64,000 bases of DNA, taken from positions 248,001-312,000 of the forward strand of contig JAIOYI010000002.1 of NCBI GenBank assembly GCA_021741205.1, written 5' to 3'. Positions 45,911 to 55,903 of the stretch are shown piece by piece (position 1 is the stretch's first letter; each line of letters opens with the position of its first letter). Below the pieces are notes generated by a model. That model was not told where the DNA came from. It saw nothing but the letters and a program-made list of their open reading frames with translations, and did not search any database. The stretch is from Emcibacter sp. GTDB taxonomy: Bacteria; Pseudomonadota; Alphaproteobacteria; Sphingomonadales; Emcibacteraceae. Position numbers and translations under genes: made by a program.

Positions 45911-48601
45911 TCACTTTAAACTTTTTGATACAATTTCATAAGTATTTTCGGAAAGATTGGGCAATGTAAAAATTCTTTTTAACGTCTTCTTCATCAATAT
46001 TTGCCGATCAAGATCATAATATTTCCAACGACTTAAGGGTTGAACAAGACGAGAGGCAATTTGTGGATTAATAGGATCCAAGCGTTCAATAATATCGCCG
46101 AGAAAGTCATAACCCCTGCCCGATTTATCGTGAAAACAACTAAGATTGACACCACAAAAAGAACCAATCACAGACCGCACCCGATTGGGCGTTCTGATAT
46201 CAAAATCCTTGTGTTTGATTAACGCCCGAACAAGATCATGTGTTTCTGGTTTACATACCGCACTTTGCACTGAAAACCATTTATCCAGCACCAAATCATC
46301 ATGATGCCATTTATCGTAAAAGGTCTCTATGGCCTTTTCACGCTCAGGAAAACTGCTATTGACAAGGCAGGATAACGCCGCAATCTCATCGGTCATGTTA
46401 TCTGCATTATTAAACTGGGCCAAACATAACCCTAAAGTTGATTTATCTTCCAATTCCATCAAATAAGACAAAGCAATATTTTTTAATTGCCTGTTGGCCA
46501 CCGCCTGTGAAGTAAAGCCATAGGCTTCATGGGACTGGCATGTTTTATAAAGAGATAAAAATTGCTCCCGATGCTGTACAGCTAAGCTACGACGCATAAA
46601 TTTTCGAGCTTCATGGATGGCGTCCACATCTATGGGGGTTTTATATTGTCCTAGAATGCCCTCTGCAGGCAAGATCAGAACTTCTGCTATAAAGGCGCGA
46701 TCAACAGTTGTATCCACCAGTATCTTGCCAATAGCGGTGCCAAAATCACCATCAAATATAAGAGGCTTACCCGTCCCATAATCCCTTGCCAAATTCATAA
46801 TAACCTTAACGGCGATATCCTGCCCCGCCTCCCAGCGATTAAAACTATCACTGTCATGGGCAAGCAAAAACAGCCGATCCGTATCGCTAAGATCCGTTTT
46901 TAATTTAACGGGCGCCGAAAATCCTCTGAGAACAGAGGGAACAACTTTATCCTTGATTCCCACAAAGGTAAAATTCTGATTTTCCTTTGTCAGGTTAATC
47001 ATTCTTGTGCCTTGCATGTCCTTTGGTGAATTTTCGCCCTCCAACTGAAGCGGTATATCCTGACCGTCACGACCAACCAAACCAACGGCAATGGGAATAT
47101 GCATTGGTTTTTTGCTTTTCTGATTTGGCGTATCGGGAATGGACTGCTGAAATTTTAAAGTGACGGTTTCCGAGGTCTTATCATAATGATGAGATAGGGT
47201 AATTTCCGGTGTTCCTGCTTGCCCATACCACAGGCGAAACTGACCAAGATCAATGCCACTTGCATCCTCCATGGCGGCAACAAAATCATCACAGGTTACG
47301 GCCTGTCCATCATGGCGTTTAAAATAAAGATCAATACCTTTGCGATATTTTTCTGAACCTAGAAGATTATAAATCATGCGAATAACTTCGGCACCTTTTT
47401 CATAAACGGTGACGGTATAAAAATTATTAATTTCTATATAGCTATTGGGGCGGATAGGATGAGCCATAGGGCCGCTGTCTTCGGCAAATTGATGTTGACG
47501 CAGAATACGCACGTCTTCTATGCGTTTTACCGCAGATGATCCCATATCCGCTGAAAATTTTTGATCCCGAAATACGGTCAGTCCCTCTTTCAGGGAAAGC
47601 TGGAACCAGTCTCGACAGGTAACCCTATTTCCTGTCCAATTATGAAAATATTCATGAGCAACAATAGATTCCACTGCCTCAAAGTCTGCATCTGTTGCGG
47701 TTTCCGCTTTGGCCAAGACACATTTTGTATTGAAAATATTAAGACTCTTATTCTCCATTGCTCCCATATTAAAATGGCTGACGGCCACAATGTTAAAAAT
47801 ATCCAGATCATATTCAAGACCATAAACCTGCTCATCCCACAACATCGCCTTTTTCAGGCTTTCCATAGCATGGACGCATTTATCCAAATCCTGAGCCGCC
47901 GCATAAATCCGTAAAGTCACCCGTCTTTTCGAACCTGTCGTGAAAAAATCTTCCAAATAATCAAGATTTCCTGCAACAAGGGCAAAGAGATAACTCGGCT
48001 TTGGAAATGGATCATCCCAAAGAGCAAAATGGCGTCCCTTTGGCAACGTCCCCTCATCAATTTTATTACCATTAGACAATAAGACAGGAAAAGAAGATTG
48101 ATCGGCCTCGATCCGAACACGGTATGTGGCCATAACATCTGGTTGATCAAGAAAATAAGTGATCCGCCGAAATCCCTCAGCCTCACATTGGGTGCAGTAC
48201 ATTCCCTTTGAAATATAAAGCCCCTCGAGTGCCGTATTGAGGGCAGGATTAATATCATTTTCTATTGTTAGTTCAAACTGTTGCGGGATTTTTTTAATAA
48301 TTAACCTATTATCGGAAACATCATAGTGATCTCTGGATAATGCCTCACCATTTATGGCTATAAAGGTGAGCGCCATATGATGTCCTTTAAGAATAAGCGA
48401 GGGATTTCTTTTTAAAAAATTTCCCTCGGAACCATTATATTTGATCAAGGTCTTTGCTTTTACATGAGTGACCCCATCCCGCAGATCAAAGGAAAGGTCA
48501 ACATGTTCAATAAAAAAATCAGGAGAATTATAATCCTTTAAATATTTTGTTTGGGGAGAAGATTTCTGCGTTGTGTGAACAGCCTTAGACGTATCAGACA
48601 T
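45911..48601 (-). CDS. pepN: Aminopeptidase N (M1 family)
   Basis: A zinc aminopeptidase that trims peptides in the cytoplasm. The 896-residue protein has the M1 substrate motif MGAMENKSLNIF (near residue 280), the zinc motif HEYFHNWTGNRVTCRDWFQLSLKEG (HExxH-18-E, near 313) and the DUF3458 Ig-like and C-terminal helical domains of the E. coli PepN type. Length is normal. It is convergent with nfrA (9-base gap) and lies 39 bases after the response regulator gene on the same strand. Confidence 0.96.
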   Translation of the reverse strand: MSDTSKAVHTTQKSSPQTKYLKDYNSPDFFIEHVDLSFDLRDGVTHVKAKTLIKYNGSEGNFLKRNPSLILKGHHMALTFIAINGEALSRDHYDVSDNRLIIKKIPQQFELTIENDINPALNTALEGLYISKGMYCTQCEAEGFRRITYFLDQPDVMATYRVRIEADQSSFPVLLSNGNKIDEGTLPKGRHFALWDDPFPKPSYLFALVAGNLDYLEDFFTTGSKRRVTLRIYAAAQDLDKCVHAMESLKKAMLWDEQVYGLEYDLDIFNIVAVSHFNMGAMENKSLNIFNTKCVLAKAETATDADFEAVESIVAHEYFHNWTGNRVTCRDWFQLSLKEGLTVFRDQKFSADMGSSAVKRIEDVRILRQHQFAEDSGPMAHPIRPNSYIEINNFYTVTVYEKGAEVIRMIYNLLGSEKYRKGIDLYFKRHDGQAVTCDDFVAAMEDASGIDLGQFRLWYGQAGTPEITLSHHYDKTSETVTLKFQQSIPDTPNQKSKKPMHIPIAVGLVGRDGQDIPLQLEGENSPKDMQGTRMINLTKENQNFTFVGIKDKVVPSVLRGFSAPVKLKTDLSDTDRLFLLAHDSDSFNRWEAGQDIAVKVIMNLARDYGTGKPLIFDGDFGTAIGKILVDTTVDRAFIAEVLILPAEGILGQYKTPIDVDAIHEARKFMRRSLAVQHREQFLSLYKTCQSHEAYGFTSQAVANRQLKNIALSYLMELEDKSTLGLCLAQFNNADNMTDEIAALSCLVNSSFPEREKAIETFYDKWHHDDLVLDKWFSVQSAVCKPETHDLVRALIKHKDFDIRTPNRVRSVIGSFCGVNLSCFHDKSGRGYDFLGDIIERLDPINPQIASRLVQPLSRWKYYDLDRQILMKKTLKRIFTLPNLSENTYEIVSKSLK

Positions 48602-48640
48602 ATATTTTAATCCTTATAATTTTTTAATCTGATTATAATA

Positions 48641-50050
48641 TTAGGAATTATTATCCTGCCAAGACTTTATCTTGCGGTATAGGGTAGACGGATTTACATC
48701 CAAATACCCCGCAGCCCGTGAAATATTTCCGTTACAAATTTCGATTGCCTCTTCGATGATCTGTTTTTCCACTTCCCATAAAGGTCGTATTTTATTGATA
48801 TCTCGCCTATCATTTTTTGCTGTTAAATTTTCCCATTCATAATCATGTTGAGAAACTATGGCGTCCGACGAAAAATTTTGCGTTAATTCATTCAAAAAAT
48901 CATTAGGCAACATATCTTTTTCGACGACTTCTCCTTCGTTAAGAACCACAACATTACGAATAATATTTTGCAATTGTCTCACGTTGCCAGGCCATGGATG
49001 TCTAAGAATAATATTTTCGACATTTGGGGAAAAACTTCTAAATATCTTACCTTCCTCTTCAGAAAATTTTCTAAGAAATTTTAGAGCAATTTCCAATTTA
49101 TCCCTTCCACGTTCACGCAAAGAGGGCAATTTAAGAGGAATAACATTCAAACGATAGTATAAATCTTCTCTGAATAAACCCTTTTTTACCATTTCAAGGG
49201 GGTCACGATTGGTGGCGCAAATATAACGGATATTTACAGTTTTAGTTGTTGAATCACCAACACGCTGAAAAGTACCAGATTGAATTAGTCTTAAGAATTT
49301 TGACTGAAGATTGATATCCATTTCACCAATCTCATCAAGAAACAATGTTCCGCCGTCCGCTCTTTCCGCTGCACCCATACGATCTGATACCGCCCCCGTG
49401 AAGGATCCTTTTACATGACCAAAAATCTCACTTTCCATAAGATCTTTCGGAATGGCGCTGCAATTTAATATCACCATTTCCTTATCTTTACGTGTACTTT
49501 TCTGATGAATGGCAATCGCACACAGCTCTTTTCCTGTGCCACTTTCCCCTGTTATAAAAACAGTGGCTGAACTTGTTGCCACATTATCAATAGTATCGTA
49601 CAACTTCTGCATAACTTGCGAACTACCAAGCATGCCATTATATTCTGCAATACCAAACTGACTTTTATAGCTATTGACCATATGACGCAAATACATGCGC
49701 TCCATAGCATTGCGAACAGTGAGAACGAGACGATTTTGGTCAAACGGTTTTTGGAGATATTCAAAAGCACCAAGCCGCATGGCATCCACAACGCGAGGAA
49801 CAGATCCATAGGCCGTAATAACAATAACACAGCAATCAATAGCCTTATCAGAAATATATTGCAGAATATCCATACCATCAATATCTGGCAAATTCATATC
49901 CAACAAAATTATAGAGGGATTATATATTGATAAATAAGAAAATGCCTCACGGCCCGTTGTTATATGGGTAATGTCAACCTTCTCCTCATGAAGATATTCT
50001 ATATATATCTCCGCAAGTGCTGTGGTATCCTCAATGAGCAATAGGGGCAT
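48641..50050 (-). CDS. Sigma-54-dependent response regulator (NtrC/LuxO-like)
   Basis: A transcription activator for sigma-54 promoters. The 469-residue protein has a receiver domain (1-120) with the phospho-aspartate in IILLDMNLPDIDG and Lys in LQKPFD, an AAA+ domain with Walker A GESGTGKE, the sigma-54 contact GSFTGA and Walker B GGTLFLDEIGEMD, and a Fis-type helix-turn-helix C-terminus (GNISRAAGYLDVNPSTLYRKI). The receiver resembles LuxO-type regulators. The start is set at the ATG at 50050 just before LLLIEDT; an in-frame ATG at 50098 would add 16 residues. No cognate kinase is visible. cpdR lies upstream on the same strand. Confidence 0.92.
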   Translation of the reverse strand: MPLLLIEDTTALAEIYIEYLHEEKVDITHITTGREAFSYLSIYNPSIILLDMNLPDIDGMDILQYISDKAIDCCVIVITAYGSVPRVVDAMRLGAFEYLQKPFDQNRLVLTVRNAMERMYLRHMVNSYKSQFGIAEYNGMLGSSQVMQKLYDTIDNVATSSATVFITGESGTGKELCAIAIHQKSTRKDKEMVILNCSAIPKDLMESEIFGHVKGSFTGAVSDRMGAAERADGGTLFLDEIGEMDINLQSKFLRLIQSGTFQRVGDSTTKTVNIRYICATNRDPLEMVKKGLFREDLYYRLNVIPLKLPSLRERGRDKLEIALKFLRKFSEEEGKIFRSFSPNVENIILRHPWPGNVRQLQNIIRNVVVLNEGEVVEKDMLPNDFLNELTQNFSSDAIVSQHDYEWENLTAKNDRRDINKIRPLWEVEKQIIEEAIEICNGNISRAAGYLDVNPSTLYRKIKSWQDNNS

Positions 50051-50158
50051 TTTATTCACGACATTACGCCTTACCGAATTTAAAAAAGTTAAACGCAACT
50101 GAATAATACTGACTAAAAAATGATTTATTACGTTTATTTATGATGTGGTATTTTTAAA

Positions 50159-50524
50159 TTAAACAACCTCACTAAATAAACGATCAACCTCATCAACCAT
50201 ATCTTTTAGATGAAAAGGTTTTTGCAATATTTTGGAATTTACGGGACGATCTTTTGCCTTATCCATCGCTACGGCGGCAAAACCCGTAATAAACATAACA
50301 TTTAACGATGGCTGCATCTTTATCGCACGGCGTGCCAACTCAATACCATCCATCCCTGGCATAACAATGTCGGTCAGCAAAAGATCAAAACCACCTCCAG
50401 CAAGAAAGGGCAAGGCATCCGTACCAAAAGCCACGGCGATAACCTGATAACCAGCTTTTTCAAGCGAATTTGCTAAAAAAGCTCTCATTGTATCATCATC
50501 TTCAGCAAGCAAAATACGTGGCAC
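50159..50524 (-). CDS. cpdR: Single-domain response regulator CpdR
   Basis: CpdR controls ClpXP localisation and CtrA/PdeA degradation in Caulobacter; the unphosphorylated form is active. The 121-residue receiver has RILLAEDDDTMRAFLANSLEKAGY, LLLTDIVMPGMDGIELARRA with the phospho-Asp, the family-specific VMFITGFAAVAMDKA and the Lys in LQKPFHLKDMVDEV. No output domain is present, as expected. It is divergent from an N-formylglutamate amidohydrolase gene, a neighbourhood shared with other Alphaproteobacteria. A run with the sigma-54 regulator gene downstream is possible (gap of about 60-110 bases). Confidence 0.93.
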   Translation of the reverse strand: MPRILLAEDDDTMRAFLANSLEKAGYQVIAVAFGTDALPFLAGGGFDLLLTDIVMPGMDGIELARRAIKMQPSLNVMFITGFAAVAMDKAKDRPVNSKILQKPFHLKDMVDEVDRLFSEVV

Positions 50525-50673
50525 AGTTTATAACCTTTATACATATAACATTAATGTTATACTCTATTATTCTAAATAACTATCAAGTGTAAATAATTTA
50601 ATAAATTTTTTTTTTAACAAACATAGTAATAATGTTTCATTAATGGAAAGGAAGAAGGAAGAATGAAAAAGAG

Positions 50674-51549
50674 ATGATCAATCCTTATTCAATCCTTAAA
50701 GCTGGAAAGCACCAAAATGGGATTCTCTTCAATAGCCCCCATAGCGGTGTTTATCTTCCCGACCATTTTCTTGATCAAATATCCGTTGATCCATCGCAAC
50801 TTCCCTATTCCAGAGACAGTTTCATAGATCAACTTATCAAAGATACCATTATATTCGGTGCCACTAATTTTATCCAACATTATTGTCGTCTATATGTGGA
50901 TACCAATCGTTCTGCCCAAGAAATAGACCCTGAAATGTTTCACCTTCAGGATCAGAAATACAATTTTGAAAGAAATTATAAAGTTGCAAATGGTTTTGGA
51001 ATTTTTGCCCGAAAAGACCATAATGGGTTTGATCTTTATAAAAAAAAATTACCCCCGTCCGAAATAGATTACAGAATAAATCAAGTCTATAATCCTGTTC
51101 ATAATGCCTTAAAGGCTGAACTTGAAAAGATTCATCATAGGAATGGCTATTATATTTTAATTGATTGTCATTCCATGCCATCTCATCGATTTATTAATTT
51201 AAGACTTTCCCATCAAAATCAATCTGATTTGATTATTGGTAATAATTTCCATAAGAGCTGTAGCCACACCATAAGCCAATTCATCAAAAATTATTTTACC
51301 GCATGCGGGTTAAAGGTTAGCTTTAACACACCCTATTCAGGGGGGTATAATACGCAGCATTATGGGAAATATCATAATAAACCCGAAAACAAACACCATG
51401 CCATCCAACTCGAATTTAACCGAGCCCTCTATATGGATGAAGGAAAGCTTGAACCCCACTCAGGTTTTAGAGAACTCGAAAAATGTATAACAGGTCTTAG
51501 TGAAAGTTTAAGTCAAAACATAAATGAATATTTACCCGACAAGCCTTAG
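50674..51549 (+). CDS. N-formylglutamate amidohydrolase family protein
   Basis: It likely hydrolyses N-formylglutamate or a similar N-acyl amino acid. The 291-residue protein has FNSPHSGVYLPDHFL, YSRDSFIDQLI, VDTNRSAQEIDPEMF, ILIDCHSMPS and a late IQLEFNRALYMDE, the family's conserved order. A GA-rich stretch (GGAAAGGAAGAAGGAAG) upstream holds the ribosome-binding site, and a four-codon ORF at 50663 ends on the start codon. In histidine degradation this enzyme is HutG, but no hut genes are visible, so its pathway is open. Confidence 0.88.
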   Translation: MINPYSILKAGKHQNGILFNSPHSGVYLPDHFLDQISVDPSQLPYSRDSFIDQLIKDTIIFGATNFIQHYCRLYVDTNRSAQEIDPEMFHLQDQKYNFERNYKVANGFGIFARKDHNGFDLYKKKLPPSEIDYRINQVYNPVHNALKAELEKIHHRNGYYILIDCHSMPSHRFINLRLSHQNQSDLIIGNNFHKSCSHTISQFIKNYFTACGLKVSFNTPYSGGYNTQHYGKYHNKPENKHHAIQLEFNRALYMDEGKLEPHSGFRELEKCITGLSESLSQNINEYLPDKP

Positions 51550-51553
51550 CTTT

Positions 51554-53098
51554 TTATTTCCGCCCCATAATGGCTTTTAGGTCTTCTGATTTTATAGCAC
51601 CCAACATCCAAACAATAGCAAAATAACTGCCGATACCTGCGACAATTAAAATAATCAGACCAGAAATTTTTTCCCCCATATGCCCCATAAGCATGTCTGA
51701 AATTTGCCCACTTACCCCCCACACAACGCCCGCCATAATGAGACTAGCCAATAAATATTTTCCAACCCGCACAATGACATTCATATCCAAAACAAAATGT
51801 CCCCGCCGCATTAATCCCCCAGACAACAGAACAACATTTAACCATGCGGATATAGCCGTTGCCATAGCAAGCCCCACATGAGCGAAATACTGCATCAAAA
51901 TTAAATTCAGGACAAAGTTTACCCCCAAAGATATGAGAGCAAATTTTACGGGAGTCTTGGTATCTTTACGGGCAAAATAACCCGGACTAAATATCTTTGC
52001 CAGAATATAAGCAGGCAATCCCGCAGAATAAGCCATCAAGGCATAAGCTGTCATCCAGCTGTCCTCTGCTGTAAAGGCATTGCGTTCAAATAAAACATGG
52101 ATAAGTTGATAAGGAACAACCATAAAGGCCACCGCGGCGGGTATGGTAAAAAACAAACCAAGTTCGATGGCTCTATTCTGATTATAACTGACCTTTTTTT
52201 CATCCCTTTCAGCAATATTACGGGCAAGCATAGGCAATAAAACAGTGCCAAGAGCAACCCCAATAACACCGATGGGCAACTGGTTTATTCTATCGGCATA
52301 AAACAAAAATGAAATCGAACCTTCGGGCAAATGGGATGCGATGATCATATCCACCATAAGGTTAATTTGGATCACGCCCGCCCCTAAGGCTGCGGGCATC
52401 ATAATGATCAACATTTCTTTTACCTTTGGCGTCATATGCGGCATAACAATTCTTATTTTAAAGCCAACCCTACGACAGGCAATATATAGCCATATAAGCT
52501 GAATAAGACCCGCAACAGAGACGGCGATTGCCAAGGCATGCGCCGGTGTCTCCAATTGTGATGAAAAGAAAATTAAGGCAATAATCATGCAAAGATTTAA
52601 AATAATGGGGGTTGCTGCGGTCTCTGAAAATTTTCCAAGGGCATTTAATATACCGCCAAAGAAAGACACCAGACTGATAAAGAATAAAAATGGAAAGGTA
52701 ATTCTGGTCAATAATACGGCCAATTGAAATTTAGTTTCATCATCACTAAAACCTCCTGCCAAAATGTAAATCACACCAGGAGCAAATAATTCCATACCAC
52801 CCACAAGGATTAAAAGTACCACAATAAGGCTTGAAAAAGTCGCTTCAGCAAAACTCAAGGCCTCTTCTTTGCCGTCTTGGCTTAGGGTCGCCGTAAAAAC
52901 GGGGACAAAAGATGCACTAAAGGCACCCTCCGCAAATAACCGTCGGAAAAAATTAGGGAGTTTTAAAGCCACAAAGAAACAATCCGCAACCAGACCCGCC
53001 CCAAGAATAGACGCCGATAAAATATCCCGTACAAATCCTAATATGCGGCTAATAAATGTGAGACTGCTGAATATGGCCACGGCCTTTGCAATACGCAT
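51554..53098 (-). CDS. murJ: Lipid II flippase MurJ
   Basis: MurJ moves lipid II across the inner membrane for peptidoglycan synthesis. The 514-residue MOP-superfamily protein opens FSSLTFISRILGFVRDILSASILGAGLVAD, has about 14 hydrophobic segments and keeps the FFRRLFAEGAFSASFVPVF motif and the PAALGAGVIQINLMVDMIIAS region. Length and motif order are normal. It follows glnD on the same strand after about 33 bases, giving the mutS-glnD-murJ order known in Alphaproteobacteria. Confidence 0.95.
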   Translation of the reverse strand: MRIAKAVAIFSSLTFISRILGFVRDILSASILGAGLVADCFFVALKLPNFFRRLFAEGAFSASFVPVFTATLSQDGKEEALSFAEATFSSLIVVLLILVGGMELFAPGVIYILAGGFSDDETKFQLAVLLTRITFPFLFFISLVSFFGGILNALGKFSETAATPIILNLCMIIALIFFSSQLETPAHALAIAVSVAGLIQLIWLYIACRRVGFKIRIVMPHMTPKVKEMLIIMMPAALGAGVIQINLMVDMIIASHLPEGSISFLFYADRINQLPIGVIGVALGTVLLPMLARNIAERDEKKVSYNQNRAIELGLFFTIPAAVAFMVVPYQLIHVLFERNAFTAEDSWMTAYALMAYSAGLPAYILAKIFSPGYFARKDTKTPVKFALISLGVNFVLNLILMQYFAHVGLAMATAISAWLNVVLLSGGLMRRGHFVLDMNVIVRVGKYLLASLIMAGVVWGVSGQISDMLMGHMGEKISGLIILIVAGIGSYFAIVWMLGAIKSEDLKAIMGRK

Positions 53099-53131
53099 AT
53101 CAGAAAAACATCCTTTGTTGATTATTATTAA

Positions 53132-55903
53132 TCACTTAACATGCGTCCTTGGTCCATTATGTTTATTAGCTGGCGTTATACCGACCATAAGAGCCTCCAA
53201 AAGCTTTTCTTTTATTTTTTTCAATTTATGTTCATTATCAATTTTATGACCGAACAAATCACAAATAAAGAACACCGTTACCGCCCGTTCGCCAAAGGTT
53301 GCTATATGCGCACTGCCAATGGAAAGTTTTAAATCAACTAAGGCTTGAGAAAGCATATAAAGAAATCCTGGCCGATCAAGCCCGTTCAATTCAACAACCG
53401 TATAGCGGTTACTGGCCTTGTTATCGATAAGAACACGAGGTTCCACGGTAAATACTTCGGCTTTTTTTGATCGCTTTCTAAGAGCGGCCAGTTCATCACG
53501 GGGCAATAACTCTCCCGCAAGTGTCCTTGCGATTGTTTTTTTGAGCCTTTCAAGTTTATGTTTGTCCCGATAAATTCCTCCATCGGCCTCTTGTATCCAA
53601 AACGTATCCAAGGCCATACCATCCTTGGTGGTGAATATCCTTGCATCCTGTATAGAAGCACCGCACACAGCAATAGCCCCCGTCATGCGCGCAAAAAGGC
53701 CAGGATGATCTTGGGCATAGATGGTTAATTCTGAAATATTTTTAAATTCATCCACATGAATATTAATGGTGAGTTTATCATCACGCTTATCTGACGTATC
53801 GATCATACGGGCGTTTCTGACTTGATTTTCATGATTTACTGCCAACCAATAAGATTCGTAAAAACGCCCACAAAAGGCCGAAAATTGTGCCTCCGTCCAA
53901 TCCGTAAGTTCAGCCCGCAACTTATGTTTGACATCCTCTATGCGTTGCTTATTGCCATGTTCAACCTGCCCCCCAAGCAAATATTCCTCTGCCTTGTAAT
54001 AAAGATCTCGAAGTAGCTGACCTTTCCAGCCATTCCATATTTTTGGTCCTACCGCACGAATATCCACAACCGTTAAAATAAGGAGCAACCTTAAACGTTC
54101 GGGACTTTGAATGATCTTTGCGCAATCTTCAATGGTTTTTGGGTCATTTAAATCACGTTTAAAAGCCACATGGGTCATCAAAAGATGTTGACGAACCAGC
54201 CATGCCACAGTCTCTGTTTGAGCAGATGTAAGGCCCAATCTCGGACAAAGCTTTTTCGCTACCTGTTCCCCTAATACAGAATGATCACCCTTACGCCCCT
54301 TAGCAATATCATGCAACATAACCGCCACATAAAGCACCTTTCTCGACAACACCTTATGGATGATTTCATTGGACAAGGGATGATCATTAGCCAAAATTCC
54401 TTGTTCTAACTCGGACAATAATTCAATGGCTCGGATGGTATGTTCATCTACGGTATAAACATGATACATATCATATTGCATCTGGGCGACAACACGGCCA
54501 AAGTCCGGTATAAATTTACCAAATATGCCAGCCTCATTCAATAATCTCAGAATAAATCCGGGGCCTTTTTCATAGGTCAGAATTTCCACAAACAAATTAT
54601 TGGCAATGGGATCTTTTTGCAGTTTTTTATTAATTAAGTCCAGATTTTGACGAATAAGGCGCATGGCTTTTGGGTGAATATCCAAATTATTTTTTTGTGC
54701 CACATGAAAAATTTGGATTATCGACAATGGATTTTCTCTTAACGCTTCAGAAGATGTCAAGGTTATACGGCTGCCCTCGATAGGAAAGCCTTCTATCTTT
54801 CGCTTGCGGAGCCCAAGTTTTGGCATTCTAATCATGGGTTTACGCTTATGCTCATCCTCAAGATAGGCACAATATATCCGCGTGAGATCACCCACGGTCT
54901 TTGCCGTCAAAAAGAAATGTTTCATAAAACGTTCTACACCCGACAATCCAGCTCTATCAGCATATCCTAGTCGTTCAGCAATAGTTTTTTGCACCCCAAA
55001 AGAAATTCTCTCTTCCGCACGCCCTGACAGATAATGCAGATGAAAGCGCACAGTAGATAAGAAATTATAAGCCTTTTGGAATTGTTTATAATCACTGGCA
55101 GAGAAAACCCCCTTTTCCACCACCTCTGAGACATCATCAACACCATAAATATATTTGGATATCCAGTATAGGGTTTGTAAATCCCGAAGTCCGCCCTTAC
55201 CCTCCTTGATATTCGGTTCCACCACATAGCGAGCTTGTCCTAATTTCACATGGCGTTCGTCTCTCTCAGCCAATTTTTCCTCAACAAATTCCGGTTCAGT
55301 ACCCGAAATAACATCCTTGTAATAATGTTCAACAAATTCGTTATATAGGGACATATCAGCACAGATATATCGAGCCTCGAGAAGAGATGTTTTGATGGTT
55401 AGATCCTGTTTGGATAGCCGTATACATTCTGCCACGGTACGCACTGCATGCCCCACTTTTAAACCAATATCCCAGAGCATATAGAGGATAAACTCTACGA
55501 CCTGTTCCCCCCAAGGTGTTTGTTTGTAAGGCAATAAGAATAATAAATCCACGTCAGAGTATGGCGCCATATCCGCACGGCCATAACCACCAATCGCAAC
55601 CAGACTTACTTTTTCACTTAAGGTTCTATTTTCTATAGGCAGAATAAATTCTGTTGTTATTTCATAAAGTTGGATGATAATTTCATCGGTCAAGAATGTT
55701 TGGGCAGACACAAGTGGTTTACCATTCCCGCCATTCTCACAACGCATTTGAATTTCATCAAATCCCTTTTGATAAAATTCTTTAAACAATTCAAGTAAGG
55801 CAGGTCTTATATTTGAAGAAGAGAAATCCTTCTTAAGCTGTGAAAGTTTTTTCTTAAAATCCTTGCCATCAAAAACTTGTTTATGTTTTCTAACCTTAAT
55901 CAT
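53132..55903 (-). CDS. glnD: PII uridylyltransferase/uridylyl-removing enzyme
   Basis: GlnD senses glutamine and uridylylates or deuridylylates PII, thereby steering GlnE and NtrBC. The 923-residue protein has the nucleotidyltransferase motif [16 protein letters not shown] at about 105-120, a GlnD-type linker, an HD phosphohydrolase domain ([14 protein letters not shown]) and two C-terminal ACT domains ([31 protein letters not shown]) that bind glutamine. All functional motifs are intact. It overlaps mutS by 8 bases. Confidence 0.96.
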   Translation of the reverse strand: MIKVRKHKQVFDGKDFKKKLSQLKKDFSSSNIRPALLELFKEFYQKGFDEIQMRCENGGNGKPLVSAQTFLTDEIIIQLYEITTEFILPIENRTLSEKVSLVAIGGYGRADMAPYSDVDLLFLLPYKQTPWGEQVVEFILYMLWDIGLKVGHAVRTVAECIRLSKQDLTIKTSLLEARYICADMSLYNEFVEHYYKDVISGTEPEFVEEKLAERDERHVKLGQARYVVEPNIKEGKGGLRDLQTLYWISKYIYGVDDVSEVVEKGVFSASDYKQFQKAYNFLSTVRFHLHYLSGRAEERISFGVQKTIAERLGYADRAGLSGVERFMKHFFLTAKTVGDLTRIYCAYLEDEHKRKPMIRMPKLGLRKRKIEGFPIEGSRITLTSSEALRENPLSIIQIFHVAQKNNLDIHPKAMRLIRQNLDLINKKLQKDPIANNLFVEILTYEKGPGFILRLLNEAGIFGKFIPDFGRVVAQMQYDMYHVYTVDEHTIRAIELLSELEQGILANDHPLSNEIIHKVLSRKVLYVAVMLHDIAKGRKGDHSVLGEQVAKKLCPRLGLTSAQTETVAWLVRQHLLMTHVAFKRDLNDPKTIEDCAKIIQSPERLRLLLILTVVDIRAVGPKIWNGWKGQLLRDLYYKAEEYLLGGQVEHGNKQRIEDVKHKLRAELTDWTEAQFSAFCGRFYESYWLAVNHENQVRNARMIDTSDKRDDKLTINIHVDEFKNISELTIYAQDHPGLFARMTGAIAVCGASIQDARIFTTKDGMALDTFWIQEADGGIYRDKHKLERLKKTIARTLAGELLPRDELAALRKRSKKAEVFTVEPRVLIDNKASNRYTVVELNGLDRPGFLYMLSQALVDLKLSIGSAHIATFGERAVTVFFICDLFGHKIDNEHKLKKIKEKLLEALMVGITPANKHNGPRTHVK

